Shown one piece after another: positions 32,895-44,009 of a stretch of 64,000 bases of DNA. A model generated the notes under the pieces. The model saw only the letters and a list, made by a program, of their open reading frames with translations. It had not been told where the DNA came from and did not search any database. This DNA is from Pseudisothecium myosuroides. Its lineage: Eukaryota > Streptophyta > Bryopsida > Hypnales > Lembophyllaceae. Positions within the stretch are counted from its first letter, which is position 1; every line of letters begins with the position of its first letter. The stretch is from contig OX637292.1 of the NCBI GenBank assembly GCA_951799445.1, positions 14,263,296-14,327,295 of the forward strand, given 5' to 3'. The translations under genes were made by a program, and so were the position numbers.

Positions 32895-33320
32895 TGAACA
32901 CATGTAAATGACCCTTCATCTCAATCACTCTTTGCACTCATTCTCTAGGTGATTTTGACTTAACTCGTACACATGTTAATTGGGTGACTTTGACTTGACC
33001 AATGCAATGAACATGTATAAATGGCCCTTCATCTCAGTCACTCATTGTACTTACTCTCTAAGTGACTTTGACCATGTGTAAATGACTTTGTATATACACT
33101 TATTGGGTGACTTTGACTTGACTGATGCAATGAACATGTATAAATGACCATTTATATCTTATTGTACATGAATAAGGTTGTTGAATAATTTTGACCTAAG
33201 TCACGCAATGAGTTTAAGTAAATGACTTGCAGTGGGTGGTGGATGATGGATGAGGGCTATAGGTGACTTGGCTTACGCATGCGAGTATTTGTAAATGACA
33301 CTTCATATCTCACTATATAC
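32895..33320. repeat. ~113-150-bp tandem repeat, four units
   Basis: Units start GAACAYGTRTAAATGRCCCTTCATCTC or variants near 32896, 33009, 33131 and 33280, and contain TGACTTTGACTTGAC. They are diverged and non-coding. Confidence 0.72.
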
Positions 33321-34048
33321 GCAATATGCACCATTCAATAGAATTATCTTTTTTATTTTCACTATTTTGGTTTTTGATGAAAATAATATTATAACTCTTG
33401 CAAATTTTTAATATCTTACTCGCAAAAAAAATATTATAGAAAATCTAACTGGTATTAAATATGCTCTACTCCATTTAAGAAGTTCATCAAATGAGGATGG
33501 TTTTTTATCTTTGGCAACAAATCCCATTCAAATGAGTGGGTTCACTAGGTAGAAAAAGACAAATTATGTATAGGTGAACATTCATTTATTCCATATTATT
33601 GAAGCTTGTAATTAAGTACAATGACAAAACTTCAATTTTTTTGATTTTTTTGAGAAAAACGTGAACAAAATTGTTGATTTTGTATTAATCTAATTCATTT
33701 TATCATTTGGTATATACTTAAAAATGAAAATATGCAATATAAATTTACAATTAGTTATAATGTTTCATGCCAAAAAAATTGTGTCAATCAAATGTTACAA
33801 TTATATTTTAAAAAGATAATTTTTACAAAAGCATATATATCATGAAGGTAAGCATTACCTTAATATTATGGAGGTAAGCATTACATAAATTAACATTGAC
33901 AACCATGAATGGCAAGAAAGATTTCTTTTGAACATCTAACACAATAGTTCAAAATTGTCCTATAATTGTAATAATATCCCATAATATTATTCAATTGAAC
34001 TTAATGTTTCCAAGAGACTAGTCAAAAAAGGCAAAATATAATGTCTTT

Positions 34049-35409
34049 GGGTGAATGCAAGAAACACCTGTACTATTTTGCGTCACACTTTGTGTTTTGA
34101 TTAGTTTTTTGGCCATAACTTTTGCGTTCTAGCTCCAAATGGTTCAAGATTTGTAGGTAAGGTACTCATGACTATTATACACCTTGCCTAATTCTTTTGT
34201 AATTTTCAAAAATATTTTATTGTCCAAAAATAGCCCCTAATTATATGTCACACTTGCCAAATTAGAGGTTTTTAGTACTATTTAGTACCCCCAAAAACAA
34301 ATTTCGAGCTGAAATTTGGAAGGCATGGTCTTCTAGTAGACTTGTAACTATGGACGGAAGGAATTCTAAAAATAATTAATTGTATGTGGTGTGGAAGTGT
34401 ACAAAGTGCGCTTCATTCTGCTTACATTTTGAAACATATAAAATATTATTTTGGAGTTTTTTTGGGTGAATGACCATCTCCATAGAGTTGTTACAAATGG
34501 ACAATTTTTATTTTATGTATTTAATTTTGTTTCCTATTTTAAACTAATTTATACATCAAGATAGCCATTTTCTTGAGATTTGGCACTTTTTTAGTTCTCT
34601 AGCTTAACCCCTAAATGCCCAAGGCCTATTTTGAGCTTCTTGAATTTTGCTCTAAATTGAACAAAAAGCCAACATTTTGATAAGTTGTATCAATTTTTTT
34701 AAATTGTAACCGTACAAATTCAAACTAGACATGTTAAAAATCACATAGGAGAAGAAAACACAACAATATCACTTATGAATTGAAAGATTATAATGTTTGA
34801 ACACGAGGGTGTTAAAACTAAGAAATTCTTTCAATCCTTTTTTCACATGTCAAATCTAAAAAGTTGGTCACCAAAAAAATATGAGGTTAAAGGGCCTAAC
34901 ATGCATAACCCCAATCAATTTATGGCTTCTCAAAATCTACTCTACAATTTTTTTAAATGTGATTTTTTCTCCAAGATCTAGTGTATTTGAGGCCCATTTC
35001 CAAGAGCCCTCAACACTATGGAAAGTCAAAATTGCAATGGGTACCCTTGCACAAAATCTTGAGTAGAAAAATCATAAAACATCATTTTCAAAATCGGACT
35101 TTTGGAGTTAAAGCTAGACTTCAAAAAGAATTTTACAAAAATATAAACGGCTAAAAATAGCAACTTGGTTAGGATTTATTTAACTTCAAAGTATTGCCAA
35201 CACCAAAATTTGGTGCCTCGGGCATTTAGGGGTTAAAGAATTTTCTGTGCATTTCCTTTGGTGGTTACCTTCATCTTAAAGGTGTATACATTAGCCATAT
35301 TTTTTTTGGTTTTTAAAAATTATTTTTCTAATTTTATAGTGCTCCAGAAGAAAAATCATGAGTACTGTAAAAATGCAACAAAATCGGGAGGTGTTTCTTG
35401 CATTCACCC
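34049..35409. mobile_element. GGGTGAATGCAAG element (Z1) carrying a TTAA insertion
   Basis: Terminal inverted repeats start GGGTGAATGCAAGAAACACC on both ends, about 30 bp with a few mismatches. Subtracting the TTAA element leaves about 730 bp, close to 696 bp for the relative at 59961-61014 (inverted) without its own insertion. Confidence 0.8.
34604..35236. mobile_element. TTAA-flanked element inserted in Z1
   Basis: TTAA at both ends, ends CCCCTAAATGCCCAAGGCC and complement of CCCCTAAATGCCCGAGGC. 633 bp. 62724-63367 is an inverted copy. No coding capacity. Confidence 0.85.
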
Positions 35410-35410
35410 C

Positions 35411-36790
35411 TGTAGAAGTGATTGAAATTTCAATCAACATGTTTATTATGTCTCTATAAATTGACTCTTCCAAACTCTAAAAGTTATAAATAGTTTGAAA
35501 AGAAAGTAGGAGACCAACTTAGGTGGTTGTAGAATAATTTAATATATATCAGCTAAAGGAAAATAACTAGTAGTATTTATACAAATATTGAATGAACATG
35601 TTCAATCTAGAAAAGGACTAAACTATAGACCCAATCCCGCTCCTTACTGAATAACTTTATGCCTAGGTGAAACTTACTCACTTTATTTGTGTTACCTTTT
35701 GCATGGGAAATAAAGATGTTATTTTTGTCACCCCAAAATAAGATTTCTTAACTTATAAAATTTACAAAAGTTTCTACAATTATGAGTGAATGAAATTGTT
35801 AAAAAGCACCCAAACTCATTATTAATAAAGGATGTTACTGCCACATTTGAATGAATTTACTTGAATTTGAATAAAATTTTGAATTTTTATCCATAATATG
35901 CATATTTTTAGATGTCAATAGTTTCATTTCTCAAGTCAAGGTTGCAAATTTCACTATGTTCAAAAGTTTGGAATACAAAATCTTTGTGAAGAAAATTCCA
36001 CTCACAATTTATAGATTCATGGATAGAAATAATTCCATCATCCCAATGCCATGCATGTTGTATAAGTCTAGATAAACTTACGCAAACTTATATAAACAAA
36101 TGAAATTTCATTAAAGATCCGTGCATTTTTGTATGTAAACCACAAAGTTAAACATGTTGTAAGAGTCTCTTTTTCATCTTTAAAACAATGAATTCTATAG
36201 TAGATACAAATGAAAATAGAAGCTCCAAGATGAGCTTGCCACACGCAAGAATTTTTTTAATTTAAACGCTTGCTAGGTATCCAAGAAATGATGATATATA
36301 GTTTTATAATAAATTCATTCATTCTAGCCAAGATCACAAAATAACACTATCTTTAAAATTTAAAAATACCTTTGTAAATGATGTTTCATTCACAATTCTA
36401 CATATTGTGAATGTAAATAGTCCCATCACCAATAGGTCCTTATTTTTGTTTTAGAATATGTTGTCTAAAGATGAAAATTAAACTCTTCGAGTAACTAATA
36501 GGGCATAGATATCAATACTATCTAAAGAGGGGATCTTTATAAATATAATTATTCATCAAGAGTAAAAATAGATAACAATTTAAATTAGTGTGGTTAATCC
36601 CTACAGTTCAAAGTCTTGGAATGGGTTTTCAAGAATTTTATGTAGGTTCCTATAATGTCAAATTATGCAATAATTTTTTTAAACTTCTTTTCGAGGTAAG
36701 AAAATGTACTTGCTTTCTACAATATTATTTATTATTTTATTCACTAACCAAGAAAGAAGTTGTTCAACATGCTCGACTCTAAGCAACAAC
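35411..36790. other. No gene recognised
   Basis: AT-rich, with no clear repeat ends and no sustained frame. Confidence 0.4.
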
Positions 36791-36794
36791 AAAA

Positions 36795-37300
36795 AACTCA
36801 AAAATTCAAAGTTTTTATTTTTTTATTTTTATCCTTAATAATTATATTCATGTCTACATAGAAAGTTTTGATTCATTGAATTTAGATTATTTACATGGAA
36901 ATTATGGAGGGTCTTATTTTCCTAGCAATCAAGGCATCTTTTTGAAAAAAAATGAATATGATTCATTTTTGAGCTCACTTTTCACAATTTTTCAAAATAA
37001 AAAGGTTCATTTGGTGTAGATTACTAGCTAAAACAATCTCATCATTAGGATTGACATGTCTCAATTCCATTTTAGAACTATTTGTGGCTTTTTTCCCCTT
37101 CTATCTTGTATCTACTATTTAATAAATTTTTGAAGGATGAAAATCAATTTTTATGTTTTTTTTTCCTTAAAATTTTCAACTCAATTCTACACCATAAAGA
37201 TTTTAACCTCAAAACTCTATACTACAAAAGCTTTAACTCATTATTAACCCAAGTGAGCCTAGGAAAGAACTAAACAAAAAACCTTTGATTTTATGGAGAA
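36795..37300. mobile_element. Remnant of a TTAA-type element
   Basis: Body landmarks of 11196-12129 appear in order (AAAGTTTTGATTCATT, ACAATCTCATCATTAGGATT, TCTATCTTGTATCTACT, CTCAACTCAATTCTACACC). Both termini are lost. Confidence 0.5.
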
Positions 37301-37317
37301 AAAATGGCCTTTGAGGG

Positions 37318-38115
37318 GAAAAACAAGTAGCTACTAATATTGTTTTGTCCTAATTTTGCATGTAACGCTAATTTACCAAAGTCACATTATTTTGAATTAG
37401 TGTACGTTGAAATATAATGGGTATTAAAGAGTCAATTTTCACACTAATAAAGTTTTGTAGTGATGCTAATCTCTCTCCCTCACTGATAGGTCAAATCAAT
37501 GTCCTCTGTAGTAGGCTTTGCTAGTTTGTAGCATTGGTCATCTCTCTGGCAAGGTCCTACTCAAAATTATTTTGACACGTGGTTACTTGGAGTTTTAGGC
37601 AAGGCAATGTCTCCTTCTGACAAAGATAATAAAGAGACTGCAGAACCTGCATGCACCCACAATCACTGCTTAGAATGTGACATGGCGACACCTACGTTTG
37701 GACAGAAAGGTGATACTAGAATCTATATACTAATGTTGATACAAGATGCATACTACCGGAATATGAGGGTTTAGGAGAGTCTAATTTTTACACTAATCAA
37801 GTTTTGTGGTGATGCTAATCTCTCTCTCCCTCATTATAGGTCAAATCAATGTTACACTATAGTAGGCCATGTTACAATTTGTAGCATTGGTCATTTCTTT
37901 GGCAAGGTCCTACTCAAATTTATCTTGACACATAGTTACTTGCAATTTTAGTCATAGCAATGTCTCCTTTCGACAAAGACAATAAAGGGACCGCCTAACG
38001 TGCATGCACCCACGATCACTGCCTAGAATGTGACACCTACATTTTGACAGAAAGGTGATACTAGAATCTACGTACTACTGTTGATACAAGATGTATACCA
38101 CTGAAATATTAGAGT
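37318..38115. repeat. R composite repeat, copy 5 (inverted, partial)
   Basis: The reverse complement of the two ~340-bp units and right end of other R copies. The X-like head is missing. Confidence 0.75.
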
Positions 38116-38159
38116 TTTAAGTAACCGTGATTTGGCTTCTCCTCTAAATTTTTTTGTCT

Positions 38160-38886
38160 TTAAACCCTAAAGGACCATTGTTCCTTCGGGGGACAAATGC
38201 GTTTCCGGGCAGGTACCTACGGGTTGAAATTTTGTCGTGATTTTTTGAATTTTTTTTGGAGATAGAAAAACTGATAAGCTTTGTGGGAATATAATTTTTT
38301 TCACAATCGGTGCCCGTGAACAAAAGTTATGACCAAATAAGCTCAAACGAGGGGACGGGGGGCAACCTGGGTAGCAAAAAAAAATGGACAAAAATTTCAA
38401 TTTTTCAATTTTTTTTACATGGTCTGATTTACTTGCTAGAACAATCTCACCACTGGGATTAGTGCATTTTAATTCCATCTAAAATATATGAATATTTTAG
38501 ATTTTCCTTTTATTTCGTACCTACTTCTACTTAACAATTTTCTTAAGAATGATAATTAAGTTTTTTTTTTTTTTTTTTTCCCAGACTCTCAACTCAATTC
38601 TCCACTTTAAAGATTTAAAGCTCAAAACCCTGTAGTGCAAAAAATTTAAGTTAAAAATGTTCAAAGTCAAAAAATCTAGTCCCGCAATGTGTTGAAAAAC
38701 TTGCAATCTGTGCGGTCAAAAATTTTGAATTTTTTTCCACACAATCTCATACTAGTTAGGTGTAAGATCCTATGGTTAGATGTGGGGAAAAAAAAACAAT
38801 TTTTAATTTTTTTTACTCTTTGCTATAGATATGGCAGTTTTGAGTGTTTTGGGGCAGAAAAAAGGCCTTGGTCCTTTAGGGGTTAA
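38160..38886. mobile_element. TTAA-flanked element
   Basis: TTAA at both ends, left ACCCTAAAGGACC, right complement of CCCCTAAAGGACC. 727 bp, a shorter relative of 11196-12129 with an internal gap. A 103-codon minus-strand frame is shared with that copy and is likely fortuitous. Confidence 0.8.
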
Positions 38887-39044
38887 TCTAGCTCATGAAG
38901 TGGTTTATTTTCTTTTGTCCAATGTCTAATTTTGAGTGTTCTTCTACCTATGCAAAGTACTGTTGAATGCGCTTCCAATGGGGGAACAGAATTCAAAGTT
39001 CTAATTCCAAAACAGTGAAACCTTAGAAGTTCATTTGGAGGGGC

Positions 39045-39290
39045 CTATTCTGGTATGGTATCGCTTCCATTACCGTAGTCTGTGTACCGGTCGTGCCTGT
39101 AGTAAGTTATAAGTTTGTGTACCTCCCTTATTCCGAAACTTGAAGCCCTTCTTAATGGCCCTCTCTGACTGAGACCCCCCTGCCCCTGCGTCTGCAAGTT
39201 TAAGCTATCAATGGCCCAGCGTTGTATCTCTACAGTTTCTACAGTGTGCGGGGAGTACTCATCATTAACATTCCGCAGTACCCTTGCCAT
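39045..39290 (-). other. 81-codon open frame, unknown
   Basis: ATG at 39290 to a stop at 39045. The frame has protein-like composition rich in Arg, Tyr and acidic residues and sits in low-copy, GC-richer DNA. No family is recognised. It could be a small gene, an exon or chance. Confidence 0.25.
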
Positions 39291-39439
39291 GAGCAACAAT
39301 CAATTGGCTCTCTCGGTCCAGTTATGACTCCACCTCGATTCCCTTGCATTCATTAAGGGTGCTGTCAGAGCAATTACAAAGCAAAGCTGAGAGCAGGAGC
39401 CTGAGGGAGGTGAGGCCCGTTGCTTCTTGACAATATCCA

Positions 39440-39560
39440 AGCATCGATCAAGACCCCTCTCGCAGCTCAGCTCTGCAACTGCAACTGCAACTCAAGTTCG
39501 AGAGTTCAAGACCCCTCTCTCAGCTCAGCTCTGCAACTGAAACTTAAGTTAAAGCTTAAC
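39440..39560. repeat. ~60-bp tandem duplication
   Basis: TCAAGACCCCTCTCGCAGCT and TCAAGACCCCTCTCTCAGCT each lead into CAGCTCTGCAACTG, near 39448 and 39508. CTGCAACTGCAACTG is repeated inside the first unit. Confidence 0.65.
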
Positions 39561-39639
39561 TGGAGCCAAGAAAACACTGCAACAGTATGGAAAATAGTAG
39601 AGGAATATAATGACTGGGAAGGTCACATGTTTTTTTAAC

Positions 39640-40240
39640 CATATCATTTATTGAATTTTGCAGGCCCTCCTGAGCCTCAGCTCATCAGTAGCAGCAGTAG
39701 GAATGGAGTTTAAAGACATTCTTACACATAGTCTTCATTGTGGGAGTTCTTAGAACATTGTTGGAACAAAGGCATCATCAGTCCGGACTTGCACTGCAGA
39801 AGAGCACGACAATCATGCATGAGATTTCAAGGATCATAACCTAACTTGGCTCTAATGAAATGATCGAAACGAAATTCCGATCACACCAGCAGCCTTTAAA
39901 GCATTCGGCCTCCCCCCACTTTCTGTTTCAAAAAAGAAACGATTTCAAGGAAAGGAAAGGAAATCATCACTACGACGTGAATCTCATGAAGCTTGCAATT
40001 GTTCTCTGAAGCAAATATTTTCTAGGTCAATTTGCAACAGATTCCTCTCCTTTCATTAGCACTTAAAGATAAGCAATTAAAAAAAGGAAAGTTTCTACCA
40101 ATTCCAGATTTTAATAATAATAAATAATAGTGGATTTAGATAGAGAGATGTCTAGATTTTTCATTTAAGAAAATGGAAATTTATGTAGGCTTGGAATGGG
40201 CCTTCCTACCTTTCATTGCCAAACCCAGGTTGGTGAGCTA
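39640..40240. other. No gene recognised
   Basis: Low-copy DNA with a run of AATAATAATAAATAATA near 40114. Confidence 0.35.
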
Positions 40241-40245
40241 GCTGG

Positions 40246-40576
40246 TAAGGTAGGAGGTCCTATAATGGAGCATTTAAGGGCTGGAACTGAATTTTGAGGA
40301 GGTGAAATATCTTGAAATTTTTTTCAGTCAATTTTCCTTGAAAAACGGACTGAACTGATATCTTACCCAAGTCGTTTCATATTTTTTCATGCTTTTTTGA
40401 ATTAGTTAAAAAAATTTGAAGTTGAAATGGCATAGGGCTCTAAAATGGTGCCCTAGCTAAAATGTACACAATCTGTACATTGATGGAGGCTATGAAAAAA
40501 TAACATGTACAAACAGTTTACATTTCAGTTAGGGCTCCATTTTAGAGCCCGCTCCATTTAAGGACCTCCTACCTTA
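40246..40576. mobile_element. TA-flanked AGGTAGG-type MITE (U2)
   Basis: Ends TAAGGTAGGAGGTCC and complement. An inner inverted pair starts GGGCTCTAAAATGG near 40435 and 40548. The interior matches U1 and U3 (GTCGTTTCATATTTTTT). 331 bp, including the border TAs. Confidence 0.78.
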
Positions 40577-40579
40577 ACT

Positions 40580-41930
40580 CTAATATCTGGAATGAAAATG
40601 AAAGACTCAAAATTTTCAAAATGGTTTGAGTGCCCTTGCAATGAAATTCTGTTTCATTTCTTTCAAAAAAACATTGAAAAAATTTAAATGCACACCATGA
40701 ATGTGGCAGTGATGCTGGAAGGACAACGTTTCCAGGCAAAAAAAATTCCAAATATATATTATATTTAATATATTTGCGACCTTAAAACTTCTCTGTTCAT
40801 GGCATCAGCATCAGTCATTGATGTAGTTTGTCCACCTCCCTTGGTTCCAATTCATAAATATGTTAGCTCTGCAAAACATACATTGGCTGGTCATGTCCCC
40901 AGCTGCAGGGCTGACCCATTTTCTGTTCAGATCATCTCAGCCCTTCAAGCGATTCCACATACTGTACTTTGAGGTGGAATGAACACATGACATTATTTTC
41001 GAACAAGCTGGTAATTGAAATCATGAATTTCAAAAAAAAATTGACCATTTTTGGAATACATATGCATAACATTCAGTAGCATGTGTTGATGTTGTCTTGG
41101 TTCTACAGTGATGGTGTGCCTCTACATTTTCCACCTGTCTAATTCATCAATACTTACTGATGAAGCACTGTTGGGGTGTGAAATATATCACCATCACTGA
41201 ATGTTATGTGAATATGCTATGAATTTGTGAAGTTCAAATACATAATGTACCTTAAACTAATTGTTGCATTCATGTACGCATGTGGGTACATTTTGGACTT
41301 CCTATACTTACATATTGGTGCACCAATTGCTACTTCCCCATAGAGGTAAAATACAAGACCACATTGTACTGAGCTTTTTAGAGACATAGGAGGTACAACA
41401 ATTATCCATGTTAGGAGTGTTCTGTGTCACTGGATCCTTCTCAACGTGAAGGCAAGCTTTGTCATTACAGTACTATCTATTCCATTTAAGCTTGTGAACA
41501 CAGTGAACTCCTAATGACTAGTGCAACCATTTTTTTAAATGCAGCTCCATTCAGTTCCATAGATCTTGGGCTCGACTGCAAATTGAAAAATCTGTGGATG
41601 TAGTTTGTCTTCAGGTAAGTACTCCTCAACATGGGCATGAAAGATTGGTTTGCATGAACCTAAAGAGCGGCAAGAATTTGTTGCCACAGCAGCCTGTGCC
41701 AAATTGACCACATTGACCACATACTGAAAAGCTCCTTCTTTCTTTGCTCTCTGTCGTTGTTATATTGTATCAATGGAAACATGGATTGTGATTGAGTAAA
41801 TCATTAGTGCACATTGGAATTTATTTAAAAACAAAGTAAAATCTTAATACTAATCATGTCCCAAATAACTATTTAAACCCCAAAACTACAGTATATCGAT
41901 CACTCCAAACAGATCTGACTCTGTCCGCCA
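40580..41930. other. No confident gene; one 61-codon frame
   Basis: A minus-strand frame at 41535-41720 has protein-like composition without a recognised motif. The rest is low-copy AT-rich DNA. Confidence 0.3.
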
Positions 41931-42521
41931 GGCAGTTTTTTTCTTAAACAAATGAAACGGAATATCATTGCAAGGAAAAATTACAGGTGGCCTGGTGAGT
42001 GCAAACAAAGGCGGGCAGTTTCAATTGATGAATTCTAGAAGTTGGTGCTCATGAAGGCTGCGGGAGAGGGAGCAGCTAAAGACTGAGTCTGCACACCCTC
42101 TGTAGTCTGCACCAGCTCACTTAACCACAGTCAGGCTGAAGCTTCAGCTTAGGGAAGGCAGCAATCATGGGCAACTTACTTTACTTCAATTACTTGCAGC
42201 AGCAGGGAGTCGAAGGGTTTGACCTAATGCAGGCAGGAGAGCCAGAGCCAGAGGGAGGGCCAGAGTTCGTTGGGCCTGCTTTAGGGCTAAAGCAGACAGG
42301 TCGTAACTGACTTAGGAGCATGCTAAGTACTGATTAGTGCAGGCCCCGAGGGAGGGAGCTCTGCTAATCCTATCCTTAATTCTTCTGCTTCTTAATTAAT
42401 GGCAAGGAGGAGCGTCCAGACAAACTGTTCTCATCCACACCGTAACCATTGTATACCCAGGCAGTGAGTGAGCAGGAAGGTATTATGCTTGGCTAGATTC
42501 CTGGGTGGGAGGGAGGGACTT

Positions 42522-43012
42522 AGAGCAGCTCCAATGTATGGGAACGGTGTCTCCTAAGAGTAGCTCCAATGCAACACTAGAACTAGTATAGGAACGGTGC
42601 CAACAAGGCTTGTAATGTCGTTCTGTAAAACTATTGGTCCCCAATGCAGCCGTTGAAGTACACGGAAATTTTCGAGTCTCGTCACATGAGAGACGTTGCT
42701 TAGCATTTTGGTGTGATTTATTGAACCTGGAACAATACATCAAAAGCTCAGATTCTTTGACTATGGCGACAAGTGCTGTTGTTTTCCAAACACCTCATCC
42801 AAAGTGCGCTTAGAAAGACAGAAGATATTCATTAGAAAACCAAAAGAAGAATTTGAGCGTTATGTTTGTTGTTCCAGGATCTGTTGTTGCATTGGGGGCT
42901 CGGCCGCAAATGGCCCGCTGGAAAGGCCTTGGCCCGCACCTTGCTCCGGGAATAGACCCGGGCCTGACAAATTGACAAGGCCTTTCTAGTGTAAGCATTG
43001 GAGTTGCTCTTA
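42522..43012. mobile_element. GAG-AGCTCCAATG-type MITE with duplicated left end
   Basis: Left end TAAGAGTAGCTCCAATGC at 42555 and right complement ending at 43012. A second, partial left end (TTAGAGCAGCTCCAATG) lies 33 bp upstream. The interior is GC-rich near 42890-42970. The borders are TAA and TTA, so the duplication is not settled. It resembles the GAGCATC group of plant MITEs. Confidence 0.6.
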
Positions 43013-43630
43013 CTATATTAGTTAGTTCAAGGATTGAGGTTGGCTTAGGTGCCACATAAGGTGGTATGCTAAATTTACACCTAGAGGTCCGGCCAATTTG
43101 TCAAGGTAAGAGGCCCAATTTTTCACTTGTTATTAGACAAAAGGCTGAAATTTTTGTAATTAGCCTCAAGGGGAATTGACGTAGCATGTGAGTATAAAGC
43201 ATCCCTAAGACAATTTTGTTCGATGTAGGGTGGTCCTTTCCAAGGATGCAAAAGGGACCCTTGCCTCATTAGGAAACAATGTTATGACTCATGGACAACA
43301 TAGTGATTTTGTTTTGTTTTTTTCCTTAGTAAAGCAACACTCACCTAAGAGTGGAGTGTAGGCAAGTCAGAAAAAATAATCCACACATTCATACATACAT
43401 ACATCATCAAGTGGGTATAATTTCATCTATAAGATTGTCTACCTTAAGTAAACTTCATCCAAAATGTAGTAAACTTCAAATATTTTGGAAATAGTTTTGG
43501 TGTATTCATCCACTTCTCCACCCTTTTTTTTTATCAAGTGTTTGGAATCGCCACCAAGAAATTCATGTAAGAAACTTGTGAAAATCCGCCCGCTTTAATT
43601 TCACTAGGACAACACTTACTACATAAGGTA

Positions 43631-43789
43631 AGGTAAGAGACCATATTTGTGCCACAATTTAAAAGTCATATTATTTGTAGTATTATGTATCAATAGTATA
43701 CATTTTTAACTTTCAAGTATATTTTATTAGTACATAGTGATGACAAAGTGGAGCAAAAAGTCACATGACACAAAAAGGGGTTCTTACCT
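43631..43789. mobile_element. TA-flanked AGGTAAGAGACC MITE, 159 bp
   Basis: Ends AGGTAAGAGACC and complement of AGGTAAGAACC, flanked by TA. The right half recurs at 46583-46655. Same terminal AGGT as the U and V families. Confidence 0.7.
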
Positions 43790-44009
43790 TAAGTGCACCC
43801 ATACTTGACATATTGCATATTTACTTTTATAAAACATAAATTATTTTTATTAGATCTTATTCGCAGGTGAAAGAAGATTCCAATGCACTTTAACATGCAT
43901 TTTTAGGACACTTTCAAAACATTATTCATTGTTGTACCCAAAATCAACACTTGGTTTTCCTTAGTTCTCCCAACTCTCATATTCTTATTGTGTATATCTT
44001 ATGTCATTA
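43704..44009. repeat. ~310-bp direct repeat, left copy
   Basis: It shares order and sequence with 46585-46912 (TATTTTATTRGTACATAG, AGGTGAAAGAAGATTC, CTCWTATTCTTATTGTG). The two copies bracket R copy 4 and a truncated TTAA element. Confidence 0.7.

Noticed and set aside
32895..33320. CRISPR-like array
   Set aside because: Unit spacing is irregular, units are fully diverged copies and not identical repeats with unique spacers, and the genome is eukaryotic.
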